Part shown: piece after piece, positions 8,613 through 17,800 of the stretch
Layout: every line of letters begins with the position of its first letter
How positions within the stretch are numbered: position 1 is the stretch's first letter
From: an uncultured Opitutaceae bacterium
GTDB lineage: Bacteria; Verrucomicrobiota; Verrucomicrobiia; Opitutales; Opitutaceae
Length of the DNA stretch: 64,000 nucleotides
Direction: 5' to 3'
Assembly: GCA_903862935.1 (NCBI GenBank)
Contig: CAIOZY010000046.1
Span: 35,511-99,510 of the forward strand
Program-made: the position numbers and the translations under genes
Notes under the pieces: model-generated
Seen by the model: the letters and a program-made list of their open reading frames with translations, nothing else
Databases searched by the model: none
Told to the model about the DNA's origin: nothing

Positions 8613-10462
8613 TCGACTGTGACGGACTTGGCGAGGTTGCGAGGCTTGTCCACGTCGCAGCCCCGCTCGACGGCGATGTAATAGCTGAGCAGCTGCACCG
8701 GGATCGCGGCGACGATCGGCAGGACTGCCTCGTGGCAGTCCGGAATCGAGATCACGGCGTCGGCCAGGCCGGCCGGGATCTCAGAACCCTCGGTCGTCAC
8801 GGCGATGATCGGGCCCTTGCGGGCCTTGAGCTCCTGGATGCTGGAGACGATCTTGTTGAAGAGCTCCCCCTTCGGGGCGAGGACGACGCTGGGGCACTTC
8901 TCGCTGATGAGGGCGATCGGCCCGTGCTTCATCTCGGCGGCGGGATACCCCTCGGCGTGGATGTAGGAGATCTCCTTCAGCTTGAGGGCGCCCTCGAGGG
9001 CGATCGGAAACAGCGACAGCCGGCCCAGGAAGAGGAAGTCGCTCGAGGCGGCGTAGCGCCGGGCGATGTCCCGGATATGCGGCGCCTGGGCGAGGACCCG
9101 CCGGACGAGGTCGGGGGCCCCCTTCAGGGCGTTCACGTACTGGACCCCGTCTGCGAAACTCATGTCGCGCATCCGGGCGACGTAGAGGGCCACCATCGCC
9201 CCGATCATCAGCTGCGAGGTGAACGCCTTGGTCGAGGCGACCCCGATCTCGGGGCCGACGTGCTGGAAGATGCCCCCGTCGGACTCCCGGGCGATCGTCG
9301 AGCCGACCGAGTTGTTGATCGCCAGGACCCGGTAACCCTTGCGCTTGGCCTCCCGCAGGGCCGCCAGGGTGTCGATCGTCTCGCCGGACTGGCTCATGAC
9401 GAAAAACAGGGTCGAGCGGCCCAAGGGGGAGTTGCGGTAGCGGAACTCCGAGGCGTAGTCGACCTCGACCGGGAGCCGGGCGAAGCGCTCAATCAGGTGC
9501 TCGGCGACCAGGCACGCGTGCCAGGCCGAGCCGCAGGCACAGAACATGAAGCGGTCGACCTGGGCGAAGTCGCCCGCGGTCAGGTTGAGCCCCCCGAACT
9601 GCGCCGTGCTCCCGTCCTCGGAGAAGCGCCCCCGCATGCTGTTTTCCAGCGCTAGCGGCTGCTCGAAGATCTCCTTCTCCATGAAGTGCTCGTAGGTTCC
9701 GAGCTCGGCGTCGGCGACTGACCAGGTGATCCGGTCCATGACGGGCGAGACGTCGGCCTGGTCGAGGGTCGTGATGGTGAAGGCCTTCGGCGTCAGGTGG
9801 ACGATCTCCCCGTCCTTGAGGTAGACTACGTTCTGGGTGCGGCCCACCAGGGCGCTCGCGTCGCTTGCGATCAGGTATTCGGCCTCCCCCACGCCCAGGA
9901 TCAGCGGCGAGGCCTTGCGGGCGGCGACGATCTCGTTGGGCGCCTCCACACACAGGGCGGCGATTCCGTAGGTCCCCTCGACGTGGCGAAGGGTCTTGCG
10001 GACGCTCTCCAGGAAGCGGACGGAAGGACCGGCGGCCGCGTCCTCCTTCGCGTAGTGATAGGCGATCAGGTTGCAGAGGACCTCGGTGTCGGTCTCGGAC
10101 TTGAAGGTGAAGCCCTTGCCCAGAAGGAAGGTCTTCATCTGGGCGTAGTTCTCGATGACCCCGTTGTGGATCAGGGCGAACTTGCCGTCGCTGCTCAGGT
10201 GCGGGTGGGCGTTGGCGTCGGTCACCGCCCCGTGGGTCGCCCAGCGGGTGTGGCCGATCCCGCTCGTTGCGGACAGGGGGTGCTCTGCCTCCTCCTGGGC
10301 CAGCCGGTCGACGCGGCCCGCCTTCTTGATCACGACGAGGCGGCCGTTCTGCTGGGCGGCGAGGCCTGCAGAGTCGTAGCCGCGATACTCCAAGCGCTTG
10401 AGCCCCTCAACGATGATGGGGGCGGCTCGGTGCTTGCCGATGTAGGCTATGATTCCGCACAT
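8609..10462 (-). CDS. glmS: Glutamine-fructose-6-phosphate aminotransferase (isomerizing)
   Basis: A 617-residue GlmS, making glucosamine 6-phosphate for peptidoglycan. The class II glutaminase domain begins MCGIIAYIGK with the catalytic Cys2, followed by RLEYRGYDSAGLA; two SIS sugar-isomerase domains follow, with SQSGETIDTLAAL and the C-terminal KSVTVE ending. The start at 10462 is fixed by Cys2; the open frame continues upstream but would block the N-terminal nucleophile. The 70-bp gap to glgC leaves no room for a glmS ribozyme. It overlaps modB by 4 bp. Confidence 0.97.
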   Translation of the reverse strand: MCGIIAYIGKHRAAPIIVEGLKRLEYRGYDSAGLAAQQNGRLVVIKKAGRVDRLAQEEAEHPLSATSGIGHTRWATHGAVTDANAHPHLSSDGKFALIHNGVIENYAQMKTFLLGKGFTFKSETDTEVLCNLIAYHYAKEDAAAGPSVRFLESVRKTLRHVEGTYGIAALCVEAPNEIVAARKASPLILGVGEAEYLIASDASALVGRTQNVVYLKDGEIVHLTPKAFTITTLDQADVSPVMDRITWSVADAELGTYEHFMEKEIFEQPLALENSMRGRFSEDGSTAQFGGLNLTAGDFAQVDRFMFCACGSAWHACLVAEHLIERFARLPVEVDYASEFRYRNSPLGRSTLFFVMSQSGETIDTLAALREAKRKGYRVLAINNSVGSTIARESDGGIFQHVGPEIGVASTKAFTSQLMIGAMVALYVARMRDMSFADGVQYVNALKGAPDLVRRVLAQAPHIRDIARRYAASSDFLFLGRLSLFPIALEGALKLKEISYIHAEGYPAAEMKHGPIALISEKCPSVVLAPKGELFNKIVSSIQELKARKGPIIAVTTEGSEIPAGLADAVISIPDCHEAVLPIVAAIPVQLLSYYIAVERGCDVDKPRNLAKSVTVE

Positions 10463-10532
10463 AAATTTCAGGAATTGGTTGGCCAAACTAAATGCCGACG
10501 GCAATTCTTGGGCAAGGTTAGAAGCTCTCCCC

Positions 10533-11825
10533 ATGCCTTCCGAAAAAAAAGTCCTTGCTGTGATTATGGGCGGCGGCCGCGGCACGCGGCTCTCGCCGCT
10601 CACCCTGGAGCGTTGCAAGCCGGCCGTGCCTCTGGCCGGCAAGTACCGCCTGGTCGACATCCCGATCAGCAACTGCATCAACTCCTCAATCAACCGGATC
10701 TTCCTGCTGTCGCAGTTCAACACGGCTTCCCTCCACCGCCACATTCGGAGCACCTACCGGTTTGATCCGTTCGACGGGGGTTTTGTTGACATCCTGTCGG
10801 CGGAGCAGACGGAGAAGAGCATGGACTGGTACCAGGGCACGGCCGACGCCGTGCGCCGCAACCTGGTGCACTTCCGGACCTCCCCGCACGACCTAATCCT
10901 GATCCTCTCGGGCGACCAGCTGTACCGGATGGACTTCCGCGAGATCATCGAGCACCACCGCGCCGCAAAGTCCGACGTCACCATCGCCGCGATCCCCGTT
11001 CCCGCCTCTAAGGTCGAGGGCTACGGATTGATGCGGGTCGACGAGGACCTGCAGATCCGGCAGTTCGTGGAGAAGCCGAAGGACCCCGCGGTGATCGCAA
11101 GCCTGGCCGTCGGACCCTCGGTCGAGGCCCAGCTGAAGGAGCGCTCGGCCGAGAAGCGCTGCCTGGCCTCAATGGGCATCTACGTCTTCAACAAGTCGGT
11201 CCTCGCGGAAGCCCTCGACAACTCCATGACGGACTTCGGCCGCGAGGTGATCCCCAATCTCCTCGGGCGCAAGAAACTGTGCGCGCACCTCTTCGAGGGC
11301 TATTGGGAGGACATCGGAACCGTGCGGTCCTTCTTCGAGGCGAACCTGGCGCTCGCCCAGCCGCTGCCCCCGTTCAACTTCTTCGAGCCCGAGGCGCCGA
11401 TCTACACCCAGGAAAATTACCTGCCCGCCTCGAAGTTTAACCGCTGCGCTATCGACAGCGTGGTGATCGGGGACGGCTCGATCATCACCGACTCGTCCAT
11501 CCACCACTGCGTTCTGGGAATCCGCAGCTACGTGGGGGAGGGGAGCTCCCTCGAGGACGTGATCGTGATGGGCGCCGACTATTACGAGACCACCGAGCAG
11601 CTCCGGCACAACGCCGAGAAGAAGCGGCCGAACATCGGAATCGGCAAGGGGTGCCGCATCCGGCGCGCGATCATCGACAAGAACGCGCGGATAGGCGACG
11701 GGGTCAGGCTTTCGCCGGTGGGCAAGGCCGACGGGAGCTACGCCGACGGAGCGGTCATCATCCGCGAGGGGATCCTGATCGTGGTCAAGGGAGCAATCCT
11801 GCCGGCGGGCATGGTGATCGAGTAA
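10533..11825 (+). CDS. glgC: Glucose-1-phosphate adenylyltransferase
   Basis: A 430-residue ADP-glucose pyrophosphorylase, the committed step of glycogen synthesis. The nucleotidyl-transferase motif GGGRGTRLSPLT is at 12-23, followed by KPAVPLAGKYRLVDIPISNC; a left-handed beta-helix domain forms the last third. The size resembles plant/cyanobacterial-type enzymes. ATG 10533 is chosen because the family starts a few residues before the Gly-rich loop; upstream in-frame ATG 10449 lies inside glmS. It is divergent from glmS and followed 14 bp later by the CHAD gene. Confidence 0.95.
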   Translation: MPSEKKVLAVIMGGGRGTRLSPLTLERCKPAVPLAGKYRLVDIPISNCINSSINRIFLLSQFNTASLHRHIRSTYRFDPFDGGFVDILSAEQTEKSMDWYQGTADAVRRNLVHFRTSPHDLILILSGDQLYRMDFREIIEHHRAAKSDVTIAAIPVPASKVEGYGLMRVDEDLQIRQFVEKPKDPAVIASLAVGPSVEAQLKERSAEKRCLASMGIYVFNKSVLAEALDNSMTDFGREVIPNLLGRKKLCAHLFEGYWEDIGTVRSFFEANLALAQPLPPFNFFEPEAPIYTQENYLPASKFNRCAIDSVVIGDGSIITDSSIHHCVLGIRSYVGEGSSLEDVIVMGADYYETTEQLRHNAEKKRPNIGIGKGCRIRRAIIDKNARIGDGVRLSPVGKADGSYADGAVIIREGILIVVKGAILPAGMVIE

Positions 11826-11839
11826 GCAGTCTGAGGGAA

Positions 11840-12754
11840 ATGGGGGAGCGTCTGTCATCCGACGGAGAAAGCGCCGCCCAGCCCGGAGCGGGTTGGCGAG
11901 GGATCGGCTTGGGCGAGGCGGTCCGCAGGCTCGCGGCGTGCCGCCTGGAGGCGTTTCTCCGGAACGCTCCTGGGGCGGCCTGCGGCGAGGATCCTGAGGC
12001 CCTGCATTGCGCGCGGATCGCGATCCGCAGGCTGAGGTACGTTCTGAGGACTTTTCGCGGCCCACTCAAGGGGACCGGAGCCCGCCAGGCCGAGCGGGAC
12101 CTGCAGCGCGTGAACCGGGCGCTCGGCTCGGTGCGGGACTCCGATGTGGGGCTCGAGCTTATGGGCGAGGAGTCGGTCGTCCGGGCGGTCGGGGAGAACC
12201 GGCGGTGGCCTCGCTTTCTCGAGCACCACAGGCAGGCCCGGCGGCTGCGGCTGCCGGTATTGCGGCGGCACCTGCGGGGAAGCTCCTATGCGGCGCTCAA
12301 GCGCCGGCTTGAGCGCCTTGTCACCTCCGAGATCCCGGCAGTCAGCTCGGTCCGCTCTCCCGAGGGGCTGGCCCGGCGGGCCTTGGAAAAGGCGCTCGCC
12401 CGGGCGCTCAAGATCGGCCGGTGGCGCCGGAGCGGCTCCCTCAAGAAGGTCCACCGGCTCAGGATCGAACTGCGCCGGATCCGCTACCTTACAGAGGATT
12501 TTCAGGACATCCTCGGTCCCGAAGGCGAGCGGCTGCGCAGACGCGCCCACCGGATCGAGCGTTCGCTCGGACGGATCCGCGACCTCGGCTCGGCCCAGGC
12601 CCATCTCGCGGAATACGGACCGCCGGCGCCCCGGGCGCTCCTCCGGGAGCTCGACAGGCTCGCCTGCGCCGAGCGGAAGACCGTGGAGAGCAGATGGACA
12701 CGCCTGGCCGAACCCCGGTTTCTCAGGGCCGTCGGGCTCGAGCTCAAAGGCTAG
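11840..12754 (+). CDS. CHAD domain protein
   Basis: A 304-residue very Arg-rich helical protein. It contains the CHAD signature twice: CARIAIRRLRYVLRTF in the first half and VHRLRIELRRIRYLTEDF in the second, with the conserved His/Arg pattern that binds polyphosphate. CHAD proteins often associate with polyphosphate granules or sit next to phosphate genes. It follows glgC closely, so co-expression with glycogen synthesis is likely. It ends convergently, overlapping the next minus-strand gene by 4 bp. The start at 11840 is the first ATG after the glgC stop; GAGGG two bases before it is too close to act as a normal ribosome-binding site. Confidence 0.85.
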   Translation: MGERLSSDGESAAQPGAGWRGIGLGEAVRRLAACRLEAFLRNAPGAACGEDPEALHCARIAIRRLRYVLRTFRGPLKGTGARQAERDLQRVNRALGSVRDSDVGLELMGEESVVRAVGENRRWPRFLEHHRQARRLRLPVLRRHLRGSSYAALKRRLERLVTSEIPAVSSVRSPEGLARRALEKALARALKIGRWRRSGSLKKVHRLRIELRRIRYLTEDFQDILGPEGERLRRRAHRIERSLGRIRDLGSAQAHLAEYGPPAPRALLRELDRLACAERKTVESRWTRLAEPRFLRAVGLELKG

Positions 12755-13509
12755 GCGTCGGTTAATTCCGAGAGGTCGATCTTGCCGCCCTGGGCGGTCT
12801 TGAAGGCCGCCCTGAGCTTGGCCAGGCCCCGCCTCTCGATGTCGGCGACCGTAGTCTCCCGCAGCATGAAGATGTTGGCGATCTGCTTGTGGCTGATCTG
12901 GCTTCGGACGGTGCGGTCTGTGGAGTAGTGGCGGCTCACGTGGGCCATCTTCTGCGGGTTTTTCTGGCCCTTGCCGGCCTTCTCGAAGGCGTAGGGGTAG
13001 TGCACGACCCAGTCCCGGATTCCGCCGACGGCCCAGTCGATGACAACCTCGGTCTTGACGGGCTTGCGGGTGACCGACTTCTGCGATGGGTAGCGCAGAA
13101 GGGCCTCAAGGCAGATGTCCAGGGTGCGCAGGAAATTGTGCCCGAGAAGGAGCACGCGGGCGATGGCCTTGGCCTGGAGGGGGTTCTTCAGAGCGGCGAA
13201 CACCAGCTCCTGGCCCTCCTTGGCGCAGCGCTCCTTCACCGCCAGCGCCTCCCGGATAAACCGGTCCCGGTTGCCGTCGGGGATCTGGGACCACAGGGAA
13301 AAACACGTCTCGGTGACGCTCCGCAGGGCCTCCCACAGCTGCACCTGGCGGCGCAGGTAGGCGACGCGGGTCTGGTCCTCGATCTCCCGGCTCTGGAGCA
13401 TGAGGTCCGTGACATGGCAGCGCACCTGCAGTTCGGCCCTGGGGGTTCCCGGGATCGAGAAGTCGGCGAGCGGTTCGCCCAGCGGGGGGTCGAGCGGATC
13501 GGGGTTCAT
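12751..13509 (-). CDS. Unknown protein with sigma-region-4-like C-terminal HTH
   Basis: A 252-residue protein I do not recognise. The first ~200 residues are mostly helical with no clear family. Residues about 205-234 (ISHKQIANIFMLRETTVADIERRGLAKLR) have the spacing of the region 4.2 helix-turn-helix of sigma-70 factors, where the final ...IE..AL.KLR is characteristic. No region 2 is present, so it is not a normal sigma factor. ATG 13509 is used because upstream sequence is low-complexity. It lies 14 bp after the 115-residue gene and is probably co-transcribed with it. Confidence 0.6.
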   Translation of the reverse strand: MNPDPLDPPLGEPLADFSIPGTPRAELQVRCHVTDLMLQSREIEDQTRVAYLRRQVQLWEALRSVTETCFSLWSQIPDGNRDRFIREALAVKERCAKEGQELVFAALKNPLQAKAIARVLLLGHNFLRTLDICLEALLRYPSQKSVTRKPVKTEVVIDWAVGGIRDWVVHYPYAFEKAGKGQKNPQKMAHVSRHYSTDRTVRSQISHKQIANIFMLRETTVADIERRGLAKLRAAFKTAQGGKIDLSELTDA

Positions 13510-13523
13510 CGGTTGGGTCGCAC

Positions 13524-13871
13524 TCAGGCTGGGGAGTAGCGGGCCGCTCGTCGATCCGCTTCTCCGGATAGGCCCAGGGCGAGCATTTCGGCGCGGATCT
13601 CGCGCTCGAGGGGGCTGGCCGCCTCGACCTCCCGGAAATAGGTCCAGGCGTGGACCCTGCACTGGAGCACATGCCCCCGGCCCTGGCTCTCGTGGAAGAT
13701 GCGCACCGGGGCGCTATGGGGGATCCAGCGGCCGGCCTTTGCCCCGCGGGACAGGTCCAGGGACAGGCGCTCCGCGATGGCGTGGATCATCCCGCCCTCT
13801 TCCATCACCTGGCGCATCTCGACCGTGCTCAGCTGGAAATGGACGACATCCTTGACGTGCCGCACCGTCAT
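13524..13871 (-). CDS. Hypothetical protein
   Basis: A 115-residue protein of unknown function, acidic-basic mixed, with no signal peptide or membrane helix. It contains a central IHAIAERLSLDLSRG helix and a C-terminal EIRAEMLALGLS segment. The start ATG 13871 follows the upstream gene's stop by 10 bp. Together with its neighbours (a secreted STN-like protein before it, an HTH protein after) it forms a three-gene minus-strand unit. Supported mainly by tight packing and codon usage like the neighbours. Confidence 0.55.
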   Translation of the reverse strand: MTVRHVKDVVHFQLSTVEMRQVMEEGGMIHAIAERLSLDLSRGAKAGRWIPHSAPVRIFHESQGRGHVLQCRVHAWTYFREVEAASPLEREIRAEMLALGLSGEADRRAARYSPA

Positions 13872-13881
13872 GGAAAGAGCC

Positions 13882-14268
13882 TTAGCCGGCCGGCACGCCG
13901 GCTGCAAGCGGTCCGTCCGACTCAAGGAGCCGTGCGCGAAGGCGCAAGAGTTCGGAGCGCCGGTGCGCGGCCTCGGCGGGGCTCACCGCCTTGGGCCGCT
14001 CGAGGCAGTAGCCCCCGGCCGGGCCCTGCGGGACGACGACGAGGCCTGCCTGCCGCGCGGCCTCGGTGAGCGCCTGCTTCAGGTCCAGGCCAGAGAAGTC
14101 CCCGCTGATCGGCTCTTGGGCTCCGGCGCGGATGGTCACCGGGCAGTGGAACCGGGCCGACAGGATCCTCGCCGCGTTGCCGAGCGGTATCGCCTCAAAG
14201 CGCAGGGGACCGGGTTCAGCGAGCAGGGCTAACGGGAGGAAGAACAGGGCCGAGGTGAAAAGTTTCAT
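13882..14268 (-). CDS. Small secreted protein with STN-like domain
   Basis: A 128-residue protein with a cleavable signal peptide (MKLFTSALFFLPLALLA). Residues about 20-75 (FEAIPLGNAARILS, then ISGDFSGLDLKQALTEAARQAGL) look like the STN/secretin-N short domain that caps secretins and TonB receptors. It is too short to be a channel. First gene of a three-gene minus-strand unit; it faces away from the 14351 gene. It might be a periplasmic accessory to the pilus secretin encoded 17 kb away, but that is guesswork. Confidence 0.55.
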   Translation of the reverse strand: MKLFTSALFFLPLALLAEPGPLRFEAIPLGNAARILSARFHCPVTIRAGAQEPISGDFSGLDLKQALTEAARQAGLVVVPQGPAGGYCLERPKAVSPAEAAHRRSELLRLRARLLESDGPLAAGVPAG

Positions 14269-14288
14269 GAAGGGGGCTAAACTGCTGC

Positions 14289-14294
14289 TATGAT
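14289..14294 (+). promoter_or_regulatory. Candidate extended -10 box (TGC TATGAT)
   Basis: TGC directly followed by TATGAT, five of six consensus bases, about 55 bases before the ATG at 14351. Weak evidence; no clear -35. Confidence 0.25.
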
Positions 14295-14350
14295 TGTTCC
14301 AGACACACTAAGTATAACATGCGAGTTCGCGCCATCAGTCGTGACAAGCC

Positions 14351-14839
14351 ATGTCCTTTCCCTCCCTCCCATCGCCCTTTGGCGTCACCCATCCCCTCGG
14401 CCTTCCGCGCCCCATCGAACGGGATAACTTCTTTGGCGCGCAGGCCCGGTTTTTCGCCGCCAACCTGATGCCGGTTCCCACCGGCTGCCTGGCTCATTTC
14501 GACGAGGCGGTCTACCGGCCGCACACGGCGGTGATCGCCGGCCTGCTGGCCGGGCTCGAGCCAGGATGGGGCCGCCTTGAGGTCGTCGGCGACCCGCCGC
14601 GGTACTGCCTGCTGCGGGACGGTTTCCCGTGCGAGGTGCCTTCCAAGTTCCAGCCTCTTTTGCCCGAACCCCCTCGGGTGAGGCTCGAGGCCGTCCTGGA
14701 GCACTTCAGCCGCTGCCGGAAGGTGGCGCCGCCGCTGCAGCTGTTAGACATCCTGACCCTCGTCGCCGAGGACCTGGGCCCGGCCCGGTTCGCCTCGGCA
14801 ACCGCTGGGCATCCCTGGGTCGCCGAGTACCTGCGCTGA
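14351..14839 (+). CDS. Hypothetical protein
   Basis: A 162-residue soluble protein with no family I recognise. It opens with a Pro-rich segment and has a central LLAGLEPGWGRLEVVGDPPRY-type stretch and a C-terminal helical half (LQLLDILTLVAEDLG). Codon usage matches the surroundings, and it is framed by an upstream candidate promoter and a strong hairpin spanning its stop codon, which supports it being a real single-gene unit. Confidence 0.6.
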   Translation: MSFPSLPSPFGVTHPLGLPRPIERDNFFGAQARFFAANLMPVPTGCLAHFDEAVYRPHTAVIAGLLAGLEPGWGRLEVVGDPPRYCLLRDGFPCEVPSKFQPLLPEPPRVRLEAVLEHFSRCRKVAPPLQLLDILTLVAEDLGPARFASATAGHPWVAEYLR

Positions 14840-14858
14840 CAGGGCCATAGCCCTGTCA
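14837..14858. terminator. Hairpin between convergent genes
   Basis: A perfect 9-bp stem (TGACAGGGC/GCCCTGTCA) with a 4-base loop CATA, starting at the stop codon of the 14351 gene and lying before the end of the large minus-strand gene. No T-run follows on either strand, so it is a bidirectional hairpin terminator only by position. Confidence 0.5.
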
Positions 14859-14885
14859 TGCGGCATTTCGAGCTGGGAACCCAAC

Positions 14886-17800
14886 TTAGGGATTCTTGTG
14901 CAGCACCTGGTAGGTGCGCTGGACGACCGGGGAGGGGCTGTACCAGGTCTGGCCGTTGGCCGGCGGCACGGTCATTGTCTGGAATGTGAAGCTCTCTATC
15001 CCGTTGGAGACGGATACCTGAACGGATGGGCTGTAGACCCACGTCTGCCCGCCGTCCACGCTTGCGCCCGACCGGAGCGTCCACAGGCCCGTGCCGGTGA
15101 AGCTGATCCCAACCGACCGGCTGCTGGATGTCCCGGAGGCGCTGGCGGTGTCGACCGTCCAGTCCCCCGCGGGAGACTGCCATTCGACTGAATGGAGCGT
15201 GAGGTTGCCGTCGGACGCCGAGGCGGTTGCTGAGACCGTGAAGGGGGAGCCGGTGTAGGCAGTCGTGGCGCTCGTGAGCGTGGCGGCTGGCGCGTGGGGC
15301 TGGGCGGTGAAGTTGGCCGTAACCGTGGTGCTTGTGGCGACGACCAGCGTGGTTGCCGCGGCCGCAGGGTCCGAGGGGGGCCCCCCGGTCCAACCGGAGA
15401 AGGTGTAGCCGGAGGCCGGCGCTGCCGAAAGGGCCACGGTTGTGCCCGCGTCATAGGTGCCGCTTCCGGACGCGCTGCCGCCCGGGCCCGAGAGGACGGT
15501 GAGGGTTGCCTGCGCAACGAACTGGGCGGACAGGCTGCGGTCGGTGTCCATCACGATCGTGGTCGTTGCAGCGGTCGCGTCCGCCGCGTTCGTGGCGTCG
15601 GGACCGCCCCATCCCGCCGTCCGGTACCCGCCCGCGGCCGTTTCCGTGATCGTCACGACCGCCCCGGCGTCGTAGCGTCCGGTCCCTGAGTATGTGCCCC
15701 CTGAATCCGGCGAACCGGACAGGGTGAGCAGGTAGGTCGGCGCCACCGTCAGGCTGAGGCTTGCCGAGCCGCTCGCCCCGGAGTTGGCGGCCGACACGGT
15801 CACCGAAAATGTGCCGGTTTGGGTGGGGGTGCCTGAGATGGACCCGGTTGCCGTATCGAGGGCCAGGCCAGCGGGCAGGCCCGTGGCGCTGAAGCTCGTC
15901 GGAGAGCCCGAGGCGGTGATCGTGTAGCCGAAGCCCTGCTGAAGCTTTGCCAGGGCTGCTAGCGGGCTGGTGATCTGTGGCTGGTCGTAGACGGCGAAGG
16001 AGAGGTTGGCAGACGACGCCCCGGCGGCGTTCGTCGCCGTGACCGAGGCCGACCAGGTGCCCGAGGTGATGGGGGTTCCGGCGATCAGGCCGCTCGCTGC
16101 GTCGATCGCTAGCCCGGGGGGCAGGTTCACCGCTGCAAAGGACGGCAGGTTCGAGGCGCTGACCTGCAGCGAGAACGGCAGGCCGACGACCAAGGTCTGG
16201 CTGGGATTTGCCACCGTTATGGCCGGCGGCTGCGTGAAGCTGGCCGTGACGATTTCGTCGCCCATCACGGTGACGGTCGTCGAGGCGGAGGAGGGGGCGG
16301 CCACACCGGAGCCGGACCACCCCGTAAAGACGTAGTTGCCACTTGGCGCAGCGGAGATTGCGACCACCGAGCCGACGTCATAGACACCCTCGCCCGTTGC
16401 GGTGCCGCCCGCCCCGGCGGTGACCGTCAGGATCGCCTGCATTGAGAACTGCGCAACGAGCGTTCGATCGGCGCTCATGACGATCGTGGTCGACGGGCTC
16501 GACGGGGCGGCCGTCGCCTGGCCACCGGCGCCACCCCATCCGGCGGCACGGTAGCCCGACTTGGCCGACTCGGTGATGGTCACCACGGTTCCGGGGTCGT
16601 ACCGGCCCGCACCCGTGAAGGTTCCTCCGGCCGCAGGTGAGCCGGTGATCGCGAGCACATAGGTTGGCGCCACGGTCAGCGCTAGGGTGGCCGATCCGGT
16701 CGCCCCGGAGCTCGAGGCGGAGATCACCACCGAGAACGACCCGGACTGGGTTGGTGTCCCGGAGATCAGCCCGGTCGCGGGGTCGGCGGACAAGCCCGGG
16801 GGAAGGCCCGTGGCGCCGTAGCTGGTCGGGCCTCCCGACGCGGTGATTGCGTAGGTGAAGGGCTGGGCGAGCTTGGCAGATGCCGTGAGGGCGCTCGTGA
16901 TCGCCGGCGGCTGGGAGACGCTGAAGGCCAGGGTCTCCCTGGTAGAGCCGCCGGCGTTAGTCGCCGTGATCGTGCTCGACCAGGTGCCCGATCCCGAAGG
17001 CGAACCGCTGATCAAGCCGGCTGCCGACATCGCCAGTCCGGGGGGCAGGCCGACTGCGGTGAAGGTTGGGTTGTTCGTCGCCGACACCTGCAGCGTGAAG
17101 GGCCGGCCCACGACCAGAGTCTGGGCCGAGTTGCCTCCGGTGAAGGCTGGAGGCTGCGCAAAGTTCGCGGTGACGATGGCGTCGCTTGTGAGCAGGACGG
17201 TCGTGGAGGCCTGGCCAGGGTTGGAGATTCCCGTGCCCGACCAGCTGGTGAACAGATAGTTTCCGGTGGGGTTAGCGGTGATCGCAACCGAAGTGCCGAC
17301 ATCGTAGACTCCCGTCCCGCTTGCCGTCCCTCCCGCGCCGGCGGTGACCGTGAGGATCGCCTGGCGCACGAACTGGGCGGTCACGCTGCGGTTGGAGCTC
17401 ATCGGGATCGTCGTTGAGGCGCTTGATGGGGATGCCGTGCGAGAGGCGTCAATTCCTCCCCATCCCGCGGTGCGGTAGCCGGAGTTGGCGACCTCGGTGA
17501 TCGTGACGGTCGTGCCCGCGTCGTAGACTCCGGTCCCGGAATAAGTCCCGCCGCCAACGGGGGATCCGGAGATTGTGAGGGTGTAGGTCTGCGCGATCTG
17601 GAAAATGAGGGCTGCGCTTCCGGAAGCCCCCGGGTTGCCCGCGGTCACCGTGGCATGGTAGGTTCCGGCGCCCGTCGGGGTGCCGGAGATGAGCCCCGTG
17701 GACGGGTCAATCGCCAGTCCCGGGGGCAGGCCGGAGGCCGAGTAGCTGGTGGGGTTCCCGGAGGCGACCGTTGAATAGACAAAGGGGATGTTCAGGCGCC

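Noticed and set aside
10463..10532. glmS ribozyme or riboswitch between glmS and glgC
   Set aside because: Only 70 bases separate the divergent starts and no ribozyme core is visible.
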